A DNA stretch of 64,000 nucleotides from Microvelia longipes (lineage: Eukaryota > Arthropoda > Insecta > Hemiptera > Veliidae): NCBI GenBank assembly GCA_018340805.1, contig JACMZG010000008.1, positions 57,540,509 to 57,604,508 on the forward strand, read 5' to 3'. The position numbers and the translations under genes were made by a program. The notes under the pieces are model-generated. The model searched no databases. It saw only the letters and a program-made list of their open reading frames with translations, and was not told where the DNA came from. This document shows, one piece after another, positions 10,644 to 20,755 of this stretch (position 1 is its first letter; each line of letters begins with the position of its first letter).

Positions 10644-10837
10644 GGAAATCGTTGGTTGTTTCTTAGTGACCTATATCACTAAGCACCCGAAAACTTTAAA
10701 CAGATATCCGGTCACTGATTTCCTGTCGGCTGAATCTGATGCCCAGTCTGCATCCGCAAATCCTACTAGTGGGTTATCATCAGTTCTAAAAACCAGTTCC
10801 TTATCAATAGTTCCTTTTAGGTATCTTAGTACTCTTT

Positions 10838-11047
10838 TCAAATGATTCCAGTTTCTTCAGTTGCTACTGCTTGAAATCTGCTTAAGTAATTGACTGCAGC
10901 ACTAATATCTGGTCTCGATGACAGCATGAGATACATCAAGCAACCAATTAATTCCTTGTATGGGTGATTAGTCACTCTTGATGCTGTTGAATTGTCTAAA
11001 TTTAATTTACTTTCCATAGGTGTCGCAATAGGTTTACAATCTTGCAT
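10838..11047 (-). CDS. Copia RT C-terminal (thumb/connection) fragment
   Basis: 69 residues containing CKPIATPMESKLNLD, then YKELIGCLMYLMLSSRPDIS and AVNYLSRFQA. This is the conserved block after the copia polymerase palm that links RT to RNase H (usual consensus P...P......Y..a.GsLmYl...tRPDi...v..lsrf). It is in a different frame from the RT palm at 11121-11564 and from RNase H at 10308-10643. The three pieces together make an ordinary domain order interrupted by shifts near 11050-11110 and 10650-10840. Confidence 0.88.
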   Translation of the reverse strand: MQDCKPIATPMESKLNLDNSTASRVTNHPYKELIGCLMYLMLSSRPDISAAVNYLSRFQAVATEETGII

Positions 11048-11120
11048 TTGAAATTTAGTTAATAGTTTTTCTATGTATTTCTTTTGACTTAGTTTTATCT
11101 TCTTTTAGTTTTTTCTATTT

Positions 11121-11564
11121 TTAAGCCCAAAAACTTTTCAGCTCTCCAAAATCAGACATATCGAATTCCGATGAAAATTTTGATTTAATTTCTTTGATAT
11201 AAGCCTCAGAATTAGAAAATATAAGAACATCGTCTACGAACACAAGTATAAAGCACTGAATATTGTCTTCAAATTTTGTGTAAAGGCACGAGTCACACTC
11301 GGTTCTGTGGAAATTCATTTGATTAACAATAAAGTTATTAAACCTTACATTCCACTGTCTTGGTGCCTGTTTCAAACCATATAACGAGCGATTTAATTTA
11401 CAAACTTTATTATTATCATTTTTATCTAGAACTAAACCATCTGGTGGTTTTAAATAGATATCTTCTTCTAGATACCCATTTAGGAATGCAGTGTGTACAT
11501 CCATTTGGTGGATATGGTACCCTCTTTTCAACGCTATAGCTAACAATATTCTGATTGTGGTCAA
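11121..11564 (-). CDS. Copia reverse transcriptase palm fragment
   Basis: 147 residues. Visible motifs in order are HQMDVHTAFLNGYLEEDIYL (catalytic aspartate A), VCKLNRSLYGLKQAPRQWN, and the catalytic box FILVFVDDVLIF. All three palm aspartates are present. It copies the element RNA into DNA in cytoplasmic particles. Upstream, the fingers start in the frame 11657-12391 (TKWVFTIKRD), so a shift or stop lies near 11565-11660. Downstream the frame ends at KSFWA, where the family normally continues. Apart from the shifts the domain looks complete. Confidence 0.92.
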   Translation of the reverse strand: MTTIRILLAIALKRGYHIHQMDVHTAFLNGYLEEDIYLKPPDGLVLDKNDNNKVCKLNRSLYGLKQAPRQWNVRFNNFIVNQMNFHRTECDSCLYTKFEDNIQCFILVFVDDVLIFSNSEAYIKEIKSKFSSEFDMSDFGELKSFWA

Positions 11565-11656
11565 TTTTACAACTGGTGAATACGTTTCGTTATAATCAAA
11601 CCCTTTTTCTTGTAAAAACCCTCTTGCTACTAACCTAGCTTTATATTTTTAAAATT

Positions 11657-12391
11657 TCACACATTTACGTCTCGTTTGATAGTAAACACCCATTTCGTAT
11701 CTATGGTTTTACGTCCTGGAGGTAATTCTGTTATCGTCCATGTATTTTTTTTCTTTAAAGAGTTCAATTCACTGTCCACAGCTTGTTGCCATAATTCCTT
11801 ATCAGGCCTATGTTTAATATCATCTATAACTTTTTGAAGGTCTTCAACAAAACTCTCAGCACTTAGTGCAAAACATTCAGATTCACTAAGGTTATAACTA
11901 AACCTATTTATTTCTGGAATAGAGGACCTGTCTCTTAAATTTGGTGTAGACATCTTATCACGACATGGTTGTACCTCTTTACATTCTGCTGTTTTAAAAT
12001 TTCCTGTATTATGGCTACTTGACTGTGATGGGTCCTCCCCTGAATCAAATGATTTAATAAAGTCAGAAAAAATTGGCATTTCCTTTGACGTGGTAGATGT
12101 TTCTTGGAAGACAACATTTCTTGATGTTATTATTTTCCGTTTCTCACTAATCCACAATCTATAACCAGTAGATGAATACCCAACCATGATACCCTTTTGA
12201 GTTTTTGAGTCTAATTTATCGCGTAATTCTTTTGGAATGAGCGCATATACAGAACAACCAAATACTCTTAGATTTTTAACATTTGGTTTCTTTAAATACC
12301 AATACTCTGATGGAGTTGTATACTTGACATTGAGAGCTGACGAAGGACTTCTATTTATAAGGTACGCAGCAGTTTTTACTGCTTCCCCCAA
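11657..12391 (-). CDS. Copia integrase C-terminal part and RT start
   Basis: 244 residues. The N-terminal part (AVKTAAYLINRSPSSALN, TPSEYWYLKKPNVKNLRVFG, QKGIMVGYSSTGYRLW) is the conserved C-terminal region of copia integrase. A low-complexity acidic/serine linker follows, typical before RT. The end (LKKKNTWTITELPPGRK, TKWVFTIKRD) is the entry to the RT fingers. It overlaps the preceding integrase frame (12376-12663) by about 16 bp in another frame, so a single shift near 12380-12390 explains the break. Confidence 0.88.
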   Translation of the reverse strand: MGEAVKTAAYLINRSPSSALNVKYTTPSEYWYLKKPNVKNLRVFGCSVYALIPKELRDKLDSKTQKGIMVGYSSTGYRLWISEKRKIITSRNVVFQETSTTSKEMPIFSDFIKSFDSGEDPSQSSSHNTGNFKTAECKEVQPCRDKMSTPNLRDRSSIPEINRFSYNLSESECFALSAESFVEDLQKVIDDIKHRPDKELWQQAVDSELNSLKKKNTWTITELPPGRKTIDTKWVFTIKRDVNV

Positions 12392-12663
12392 AGATATTTT
12401 GGCAAATTAGCACTAAACAACATAGATCTTGCTCTTTCCAAAAGCGATTTGTTCATGCGTTCAGCAATACCATTTTGTTGTTTGGCATATGGAACTGTAT
12501 ATTCCACTTGAATGCCATTTTTATAACAAAACTCCTTAAACTCAGTGTTGGTATATTCCGTCCCCTGGTCACACCGAAACCGAGATAACCTAGTACCAAA
12601 CTGAGCTACAGCCTCAGCATAATAGGCCTTAAAATGTTCAAGCACTTCATTTTTATTTTTCAT
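12376..12663 (-). CDS. Copia integrase catalytic core fragment
   Basis: 95 residues with RFRCDQGTEYTNTEFKEFCY (second catalytic aspartate) and VPYAKQQNGIAERMNKSLLE (catalytic glutamate of the D,D-35-E triad), then ARSMLFSANLPKYLWG. It inserts element DNA into the genome and cuts the target to give 5-bp duplications. The first catalytic aspartate (SDVWGP) lies in the upstream frame 12663-13991. The one-base junction of the two frames around 12663-12690 marks a frameshift. Confidence 0.9.
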   Translation of the reverse strand: MKNKNEVLEHFKAYYAEAVAQFGTRLSRFRCDQGTEYTNTEFKEFCYKNGIQVEYTVPYAKQQNGIAERMNKSLLERARSMLFSANLPKYLWGKQ

Positions 12664-13991
12664 TAGGGTATTTTTAGTAAACGAGAATAATCGTCAATAA
12701 ATGTGACAAAATAGTGTTTGCCGTCATAAGTACCTGTTCTTGTTGGACCCCAGACATCAGAATGACAGAGTTCGAACACTCTCGCTGACCGAGGTTCGTG
12801 ATACTTATGATAAGGTAATTGATTTTGTTTACCTTGAATACAAGGTTCACAAAAAAAATTATCAGGTTTACTATTAAGTTTTGGCATACCTTCAACAATA
12901 TTATTGTTAGCCAATTTAAGCAAATAATCTGAATTTAAATGACCATACCTTTCATGCCATAAATTAAATTGATTTTGATTTACACTTGCGACTGAGGCTT
13001 TGTTGATAATCTGACGTAGGCAAAAATCCATAGAATATAAATTATTTTTCTTTCTTCCAACAGCTACCAATTCGTTATTATTGTAAACTTTTACCAGTCC
13101 TTTGTGAAATATGACTTTCTTACCTTTTTCTTCAAGTCTTCTTACTGAAAGAAGGTTACACTTTAAGAGAGGTACAAACAATACATTTTTTATATTGATA
13201 GGAATAATATCGTTTTCCAAAATGCTGTGAACCCTTATGTTTCCAATATGGGTTGCCAATATTGTATCTTTCTCCTTAGCTGTTCCAATGTAATACGGTT
13301 TTTCTAATTTTTTATACGATTCAAAAAGGTTAATGTCATTGACCATTGTATCAGTGGCACCACTGTCAATATAAAACACTACGTCTGAGTCAGCATGAGA
13401 CTTTACATTCAAACAATCTGAAATATTTATATTTACGAAACTTACGTCTGAATCTTCCTCCTGACCAACATTTGCTTTCTTATTATAGTCGATCGCCTTT
13501 TCCTTTTGATTGCCTCTCTTGAACCAGCACTTAGTTTCATCATGATTGTTTTTCTTGCAGTATTTGCATTTCGAAAACTTTCTCCTAAATTTTGAATTTA
13601 ATCCATTTGAAGTTTGGAAAATATTTGTTTGATTTTCTGACTTTGATTTGTTTATTTGTTTGTGGTAAGTATCGAGTAATCTAGATTTAACATGTTCTAT
13701 TGTCAAGAAGTCTGGATCTTGACTCTCTATGGTAGTAACTACAGATTCATAAGAGTCTGGCATCGTTAATAAAAGATGACATATGACATCTTGTTCTTCA
13801 ATTTTTGCTCCTGCAAGCTTTAATTTTCGTATCAGTGTATCAAATCGCAAAAAATATTCCTGTAAATCTTCAGTTTCTTTATAGGTCATAAGAAGTAGCT
13901 GCTTTCTTAAGTACAACTGACCGGCTATACTTCTCTTTTGAAAAACGTTACTTAGACAGTCAATAATATCTTTTGGAGTGTCTTTATCCAT
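12663..13991 (-). CDS. Copia gag C-terminus, protease and integrase N-terminus
   Basis: 442 residues, the longest piece of the polyprotein. Residues about 1-130 are the UBN2-type capsid region (GQLYLRKQLLLMTYKETEDL, LLTMPDSYESVVTTIE). Near residue 140-155 is a CCHC knuckle CKYCKKNNHDETKC, which binds RNA. Near 205-215 is the aspartic protease site YIDSGATDTM. Next come the GAG-pre-integrase zinc region (LWHERYGHLN ... CEPCIQGKQ, giving H-H-C-C) and the start of the integrase core (CHSDVWGPTR, FVTFIDDYSR). The frame ends three residues later at a stop where the next frame takes over. The protease triad and the zinc ligands are intact. Confidence 0.92.
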   Translation of the reverse strand: MDKDTPKDIIDCLSNVFQKRSIAGQLYLRKQLLLMTYKETEDLQEYFLRFDTLIRKLKLAGAKIEEQDVICHLLLTMPDSYESVVTTIESQDPDFLTIEHVKSRLLDTYHKQINKSKSENQTNIFQTSNGLNSKFRRKFSKCKYCKKNNHDETKCWFKRGNQKEKAIDYNKKANVGQEEDSDVSFVNINISDCLNVKSHADSDVVFYIDSGATDTMVNDINLFESYKKLEKPYYIGTAKEKDTILATHIGNIRVHSILENDIIPINIKNVLFVPLLKCNLLSVRRLEEKGKKVIFHKGLVKVYNNNELVAVGRKKNNLYSMDFCLRQIINKASVASVNQNQFNLWHERYGHLNSDYLLKLANNNIVEGMPKLNSKPDNFFCEPCIQGKQNQLPYHKYHEPRSARVFELCHSDVWGPTRTGTYDGKHYFVTFIDDYSRLLKIP

Positions 13992-14029
13992 GACATACTC
14001 AAGAAAGCAATCTGAAATTCTTTCAATTA

Positions 14030-14287
14030 TTAGCGACTTACATTTTTTTCGCTTCTTTTAATTTCTAAAATATTTTTGTTACGTGATTCTTCAGCTTCAT
14101 TTGTAGCTAATGGTCTTGAAAGCCCTCTAGCTTGAATAATCTCATCAGAAGTATTCTTTAAGAATTGATTTAGTTCCTTTTCTTCCAAACATATTTTCAG
14201 TCTAAATAACCAAGCTGTATAATTTTTGCTATCCAGCAATGGCAGACTCTTATGTGTTTCATTTATTTCACTGTGATCTGGGCCCAT
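14030..14287 (-). CDS. Copia gag N-terminus; start codon inside the primer site
   Basis: 85 residues beginning MGPDHSEINE, followed by LPLLDSKNYTAWLFRLKICL, the DUF4219/UBN2-type gag start (L...NY..W...+k..L). The ATG at 14285-14287 lies inside the primer-binding site, so the first codons are fixed by tRNA complementarity. No other in-frame ATG precedes it within the internal region. The frame ends at 14030; gag continues in another frame from 13991 (MDKDTPKDIIDCLSN), so one shift lies near 14000-14030. Confidence 0.85.
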   Translation of the reverse strand: MGPDHSEINETHKSLPLLDSKNYTAWLFRLKICLEEKELNQFLKNTSDEIIQARGLSRPLATNEAEESRNKNILEIKRSEKNVSR

Positions 14288-14291
14288 AACC
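14278..14291 (-). promoter_or_regulatory. Copia primer-binding site (initiator tRNA-Met, internal)
   Basis: The plus strand reads CTGGGCCCATAACC directly abutting the 5' LTR (14292). This equals the anticodon stem-loop of animal initiator tRNA-Met. The site is therefore complementary to the inside of the tRNA, not its CCA end, as known for Drosophila copia, which uses a cleaved half tRNA. Confidence 0.88.
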
Positions 14292-14412
14292 TGTTATGAT
14301 ATATGAGAACAGAGTGATGATGAACTAAATTATATTGTCAGAATGAAATATAAAATAAATATAAAATTAAAATAAAACGTTCTGTCGACAGTTGACAAGA
14401 CAGCTGCCAACA
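14292..14412 (-). repeat. Copia 5' LTR (121 bp)
   Basis: Partner of 10175-10295 with TG...CA ends. Followed by AGCTC, the likely target duplication of ACCTC at 10170-10174. Confidence 0.95.
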
Positions 14413-15795
14413 AGCTCAATAAGTATGTATTAATCTAGTAGATGTGTATAAATCTAGGAAAATATATTTGAAATAAAACTTAAATATTTTATAAATGAAT
14501 AAAATTAAATTTACAATAACAACTTGGGTTCCCTACCTCCTAAAAGGAGGAGAAAGTATTGCATTTGCAAAAAAATTAAAATCATATGTTTTCATCAAAG
14601 CTGAATTTTAGCTGAACTTCCTATTTAAACATTTTAAATATAAGATCGCGAAGCAGCTCTAATAATTTACAATAAATACCATCATAATTTGTATGGTCCC
14701 CTAGATCCCGGATAAATCGCTTTTATTGTACATCAACCATATCGTCCATGTCTTTATTTTGTCTTATTTCATAAAATATGAAGAGAAGAACGTACTAAAT
14801 CTTACTGCCAACTAATAGAATCACTGTAATTCAAATTTGACCCCCATTAGTGGCTTTCTTACTAAATAAAGGAAATAAATGTTTATATTTACCAACAAAA
14901 ACTTAGTTGATAATATCTCTTGATTCATCCACATACTTATAAACAATCTCATAAGCTTATTATTTCTTTTTTCTTCGGAAATTTCCTAAAAGGATATTAA
15001 AACTGATAGGGACAAAGAAAAAAGTCTCTCCACAAAAACATTAATTTATTCAAAGCGCTTTCAACTTAACATGAAGCCATTAATGTATGATAACTGTTAT
15101 TATAATTATTAATTATACAATAGCAATAAAGTTAATTAATTATTGTTCATATTTTTGTTATCTTATTTCGCCCATTAGCTCACGGACCCCCTAAAATCTT
15201 TCCGCGAAACCACAGGGGTTTGCGGACCGCACTTTATAAAACTTGGCATAAAAACCAAGTCAAAATTGTGAGGTTGATTCTACAGGGCGTATTAAAATTA
15301 CGTTACTTCAAACTTTAAAAAGAAAAAAAAACATATTTGTAGAAAGAGAAGTGTCTCTAATAATTTTTGTTAAACTGGGTTCTTTCAGTGGTTCTTTACC
15401 GAGAGGTATCTCAAAATTATGGGGTGGGATATACGCATTTTTAAAAATTGTTGACAGTGAGGAAACGGGGGGGGGGATGCCACAATTTATTTTTTTAATT
15501 TTACAACCCAGTGATAAAAAGAGAGGTTTAATTTTTCCCCATAAATCAAATCAAGTAAAACTTTATCCAAAGAATAATATTTTTATTTATAAATTTATTT
15601 GAATAAAAGAAATATTAAATCAACAAATGCAAAATACTATTGCACAAAAGTAGCTGGATAATAACTTGCAATGGAAAATACCTTTAATGGAAGTTCCTTT
15701 AAATTTGACAGTGAGCACCATTATTTGCACTATTTTAATGCTCATTTGGTTTCATGGCTGGATTCTTTAAAGGTTCTAGCGCATTTCCTTTGAAA
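14413..15795. other. No gene seen
   Basis: AT-rich. The stretch 15175-15245 (CGGACCCCCTAAAATCTTTC ... GGGGTTTGCGGACCGC) looks like repeat debris. The 83-codon open frame at 15351-15602 has no recognisable features and contains a G-run; I do not call it a gene. Confidence 0.45.
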
Positions 15796-16920
15796 CATAA
15801 AGTAAATAAAATTGTCTGTCTGTATGTGTGAGAGTCTGTCTGTTATCACCGTAGCCCCATATCATCATAGTGTATTTATGCTAGAAAAATTGTGCTTTTG
15901 TGACTTTGGGCAAAAATCAGTCTATAGGTGTATTTGTGTTATCCGGAAAATAATTTTTTTTATGACGTCATTAACCCACAATAATGGCCCAGCGAAAATT
16001 TCGAAAAAAAATAAAACACGAAAAAAGGTTGCGATCGGATTGAGATTTGGCACGCATGTTGCCATGTATAGGACTAACATATGTGCCTAGTTTTCATCTT
16101 AGCTTATTTTATCATTAGCTTTAGTTTTATTTTTATCAGATAACATACGTACGTGATTTAAAAAATCAGAAATAAATTCAAATGAGGACCATTCCATCTC
16201 CAGTCAGGCAGAGGGGGAGCCGATTTTCGTGAAAATTTGGTATGATGTTCTATTTGGAAAAGCAACTAAGTTGCCTGTACGGGTTTGCTTATTTTTTTTT
16301 TTGAGTTACGGGGGTCAAAGTTTGGAAAATCACGATATTTCGTTCTTTTTAGTAAATAATTATGTTTTGCAAAAACCGTCATAAATAAAAAACCAAGTGT
16401 GATAAAATGGAATTTTCATGATTCGTTTAGGAGGGAAAGGATGGGTCTATTAAGAAAATTATGTATCTAAGTTCCTACATATAGTTTTGACTGGTATTTT
16501 CTTGGACAAAACGACAACAGAAAATCAAGTTTCACAAATTTTGAGATTATTTTTCTCCCTTGATAAAGTGCTGAAACTTTATATAGGTGATTAGTTTATC
16601 TATAAGAGTAAGATTCACCTAATTTTTCTAGGAAAAACGGTGCGGCTCTGAGAGTGTCTTGAAAATGACAATTTTCACTTTTAGTGGTGTTTTTGAAAAA
16701 AGGACATCTTCGAAATTCTCGAAAATTGGCAGAAATGCCCTTCATATAGTCTACTTTAAGGGTCTCTATTAATATTTGTTCATATATTTTCTCAAATGTC
16801 CCTATATGCACAAATATATCTGAGGACGAGCGAAGCGAGACCGAAGTATGGAGGATGAGCGTAGTGAATCCAATGTGATGAGGAAAAGTTCCGAGGTACC
16901 CCGCACCCGTTTTTTTTTAA
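15796..16920 (+). repeat. 5S-module repeat, copy C, split by another repeat
   Basis: The 5' and middle blocks are at about 15796-16170 (GTCTGTCTGTATGTGTGAGA, ATGACGTCATTAACCCACAA, ATTGAGATTTGGCACGCATG). The conserved tail GAGGACGAGCGAAGCGAGAC ... GAGGAAAAGTTCCGAGGTAC is at 16817-16906, followed by a T-run. About 620 bp between them (16180-16800) is unrelated to the other copies and probably a separate repeat. No 5S module was found in this copy. Confidence 0.7.
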
Positions 16921-18230
16921 TTGTTAGACCATAATTTACGTAACAAACACAAAAGGTAACTAAAATTACACCAAACAACAAGCACACAAGAGAAATTTGA
17001 GAAGAATAATTAAGAATCCTTGTTATATAACCTGCTTTTTACCCTTTTTTTTTAACTATAACCATGCGAAGGTATGTTAGCTCTTATTCTCATATAACGT
17101 CCATGGGGTCGGAAAAGTTCCCTATCGTGTCATTTCCTTTATTTAAGGTCCTTGGGTAGCAATTACTTGTATCGGCTTCGCCTCTGTAGGCAATTCGCAA
17201 TTTCCTAGCCACGTTAGTCAAATGGGTGTTAAATACTCTGCTGGTAATTTTCACAGCGTGCCCTCGCCTTTGGCTTTGGGCTAACTTATAGAGCTCGTCT
17301 GCAAAATTCAATGTTACTTTCTAGTAGCGTAATATTCTATTCTCTCACAGAATAAAGTAGGATAAAAATACATTAAAATATTTAAGTTAGTAAGTAATTT
17401 TGATGGATTCATTTTTTAACCTCCTTGTCCAAAAACAACGTTGTAGCTTTTATTTTTCTCATAAATTATTAAAATTTAAATCAGCCTCTTTGAAAATGAT
17501 CCACTTTTCTTCTTTAGTGTTGTAGCCTTAAGAAATATTTTTTATACACACTTTTATTCTATTCTTTATACAATCTTAATAGCAATTTCTAACCTTAGAA
17601 TCTAAAGTGGCCTCTTGAATTTGTTTTTCAAAATTGATGTCGGGTGAAAATTTTTCTGCCGGGTCAAACTGAAAGGCTGTTACTAGATGCTTTTAAAATT
17701 CAGGGTCAAAAAGCTGAAGGATATTTTAGATTAACAATGTTTACTTCTTCTAGTTGCTTGACTTTTTGTTGAAGCATCTTATCAACAATTCATCGAAAGA
17801 AAAGGTATCAACTTTTTCTTTTTTCCTTTGATGATACTTGACTTCTTTTAAATCTTTAAACTTTTGATCTCAGAATCAACCTTATGGATATTAATGAGAA
17901 ATCACTTAAGAGTTTCCATTCACAAGTGACAACTTAAAAGATGAAAAGCATAAAAATTAAAAAAGTAACATGCATAATGAGTCTACATAAGCATATAAAA
18001 CATTTAATCAATACAATAATATATTGTCACTACCATGAAGAAACTATAGGTAATATTAAAAATTTGGTTATTTTTTTAAAAGTATTAAAGAATTATTGCA
18101 TACTCACATATATTGAGTAATATTTGTGAAATCCATTAACTGATGTTCAACATACAGAAAAACATATACAGAACTAACGCTTTATATGAGCTACCTATGA
18201 TATATTAAATTCTCTAAGATTCTTAAGATA
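16921..18230. other. No gene seen
   Basis: No coding signal. At 17160-17300 a GC-richer block with GGCTTCGCCTCTG and GCCTTTGGCTTTGGGC resembles the CTCGG-rich repeats at 9.0 and 54.1 kb but aligns poorly with them. Confidence 0.4.
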
Positions 18231-18381
18231 TCACACATATATATATATATATTATATTATATATTATTATAATATATATATATATATATATATAATATAT
18301 AATATATATTATATATGTTGGTGTGGTGTGTGTGTGTGTGTGTGTGTGTTGTGTGTGTGTGTGTGGTGTTGTGTGTGTGTG

Positions 18382-18453
<72 letters not shown>
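18231..18453. repeat. Compound (TA)n-(TG)n-(TA)n microsatellite
   Basis: TA repeats to about 18317, TG repeats with occasional TT or GG interruptions at 18321-18407, then TA again to about 18453. The two open frames across it (one per strand) are repeat artefacts. Confidence 0.97.
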
Positions 18454-18455
<2 letters not shown>

Positions 18456-19594
18456 TAATTGGCTAGTGCTGGACTTAATTATTTCGAACAAGAAAAGATT
18501 AGTTCCGCCAGTTAATAGCACTGGTTTAGTTTGGTAGTTTCACCATGCCAACTACGAGAATGCGCCACCGTCGTCTTGTATTCAGCAAACAATTTCTGGC
18601 ACTAAACTGATTAATCCAACTATTTGCTTGAATGACATCCAATCATTAGATGTTCGCATCCCAGATTACGCTCTTAATTTATAAAAGATAATTGTTTAAA
18701 TAAATTATCGCCAACTTCGATTTCACTTAGACTTATTATACATTTATTGTACAAAAGACTTCAAGTCTCAGTACAAACGGGGTCTATCTTCGACCCTAAC
18801 CCCATTAATTTATTACATTCTTAGTGTAACGGATGCCACTACCACTGAGGTTGTTCCCGCAGGGGTTATCTTTGATGGGTCACAAGGCTCTAAACGGGTA
18901 TTATCATCATTTATAGCCAGTCAACAATCATCAATTCTTAGGCAATAATGAATTGTTACCTCTTTTGAAATTGGTATAAAATATATTCTGGTATTTAGTT
19001 TGGCTTCATTTGTCGTTCTTCTGCAAGCACTAAACCGATCTAAAAGCTTTAAATTGTTTGAGTTTGTCCTTCTCCTAAGAATAGAAAAGTTTCCTATAAA
19101 TAGGGCTCACGTTTCTCACATATAAGCAAACCAGTTTTTCGTATTTTTAGGTTTTATTGGATCACTTTTTTCATATCTTTTTGTATGATTCCAAAAAACG
19201 GGAGTATTTTGGCAAGAAGCAATCAATAAGAGGTTTAATGAATTTTATGTTTGATTTGGCGACGTATTTATTTGCAGAGGTCCGTACATTTTTGTATCGT
19301 TTATTTTGAGAATCCGTTGCAAGGTGTTATTGAAATTGTTTTTAATGCGCTACGTTTTTCCTCCTTTGCTCTAAGACGAAGAAGAAAAATATCCTTTGAG
19401 AGAAATTGCCCTGATATAATTAAGTGATAATGTAAATTAAAAGTCTTACAAGCACTAGCACTGGATAAATATTTAATTTAAACATAGGAGGATATAGGAA
19501 AAAACCTACTAAGGCTTTCTGACTAACTTAAATTTAATTAACAACGTGTAGGAGTAATGTATGATCATAGAGTTGAGAACTAACTAAAACAGTC
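18454..19594. other. No gene seen; small hairpin
   Basis: An imperfect palindrome TTGTACAAAAGACTT-C-AAGTCTCAGTACAA lies at about 18748-18777. No coding region recognised. Confidence 0.4.
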
Positions 19595-19832
19595 AATCGA
19601 TTTTTACTTTTTTTCGCCTACTAGCGTAGGTTTAAAGAATATTGACTTCACCGACTTATCCGAAACCGAGATTTCATCATAACTATCCGTTTTAAGTATT
19701 TTTATTAAGTTCATAGAGGATTTTGTCATATGTTCGGTCTGTCTGTGTCACGCATAACTCCTACAGCATTTATGCTAGAATGTTGAAATTTAACACAAAA
19801 ATCAATCTTCTAGTATTGTTTTTTATTATTTT
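19595..19832 (+). repeat. 5S-module repeat family, variant copy D (5' part)
   Basis: Shares the family order (CGCCTACTAGCGTAGGT, ATCCGAAACCGAGATTTCAT, GTCTGTCTGTGTCACGCATA, TTTATGCTAGAATGTTGAAA) but with the variant start TTTTTCGCCTACTA instead of TTTCCTCATTTATACC. Copy J at 41056 has the same variant. Truncated just where copy E begins. Confidence 0.65.
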
Positions 19833-20497
19833 TACTTTTCCTCATTTATACCGTAGGTATATAGAATATTGTGTTTGCGAAAGAATCCGAAACCGGGAGT
19901 TTTGACCGGAATTATCTGCTTCGGTTGTTTTTAAGACCTCCTGAGTAGTTTTCACAAAGTTGTCTTTCTGTATGTGTGTGTGTGTGTGTGGGTGTGTGTG
20001 CGTGTCTGTAATCATCGTAGCTCCTAGTGTATTAATGTTAGGGAGTTGAAACTTTGTACAAAAATCAGTTTACCGTTGTAGTTGTGCCATTCGAATAATA
20101 ATTTATAATGGCGTCATTAAATTTTAAAAAAATCATAAAACGCGGAAAAATGATGCGATCAGATTGAGATTTGGCATCACGCATGTGACTATGTATAAGA
20201 CCAACATATTGGCCAAGTTCCATCTCATTACCAGCAATAGTTAAATTTTTATCATATGACTTCTGTTCGTTTTTTAAAAAAGTTTAAAACACCAGAAATA
20301 ATCCAATTGAGTTGAAATTTAGTACAAGTATATAGCTTTACGTTAAAAATATGTACACTAAGTTTTTGCAGTATAAATTAAATTGTATATTCTGAGAACG
20401 AATTGAATTTTCACGAGTCCAAAGTATGGACGATATGCGATGCGAATCCGATGTGAGAAATAAAAGTTCCGAGGTACCCCGTACCCGATTTTTTTAT
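19833..20497 (+). repeat. 5S-module repeat, copy E (module missing)
   Basis: Full 5' and middle blocks from TTTCCTCATTTATACCGTAG through CATCAGATTGAGATTTGGCA-like sequence and AAATTTAGTACAAGTATATA, with an expanded (TG)n near 19975-20002. It ends in the conserved tail (CGAGTCCAAAGTATGGACGA, AAAAGTTCCGAGGTACCCCG). The 5S-like module is absent between them. Confidence 0.75.
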
Positions 20498-20639
20498 TTG
20501 TTGCTTTGCTCGGAAGATATTTTTGAAACTACAATAACTTATTTTGCTGGCGCATCGAATTTTCAAGAAGTTTTTATTGGTAGCTGATCATCGTCCGTGA
20601 TTCTGTTTCTATTTGTTTATGTATATTTTTATCTTCATT

Positions 20640-20678
20640 GAATATAGTATATAATATAATAATATATATAATATTATA

Positions 20679-20728
<50 letters not shown>

Positions 20729-20755
20729 ATATATTATATATATATATATATATAC
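20640..20755. repeat. (TA)n microsatellite
   Basis: TA tract with a few interruptions, followed by ACATTTTTTATACCC. Confidence 0.95.

Larger units (their letters stand above)
10175..14412 (-). mobile_element. Ty1/copia retrotransposon, complete with LTRs, frames broken
   Basis: 4,238-bp element on the minus strand. The LTRs (121 bp) at 10175-10295 and 14292-14412 begin TGTTATG and end CCAACA on the plus strand. They differ by a single base that I can see (AAACTTTCTG against AAACGTTCTG). The flanks are ACCTC and AGCTC, a likely 5-bp target duplication with one change. The primer site matches the anticodon arm of initiator tRNA-Met (see below), and the polypurine tract AGGGGAGG lies at 10296-10303. 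The order is gag, protease, integrase, RT, RNase H, which defines copia. At least six frame changes split the coding region. Near-identical LTRs next to many frameshifts suggest either recent decay or indel errors in the assembly. Confidence 0.95.

Noticed and set aside
18309..18537. Two 70-codon open frames, one per strand
   Set aside because: Translation of the TG/TA microsatellite.
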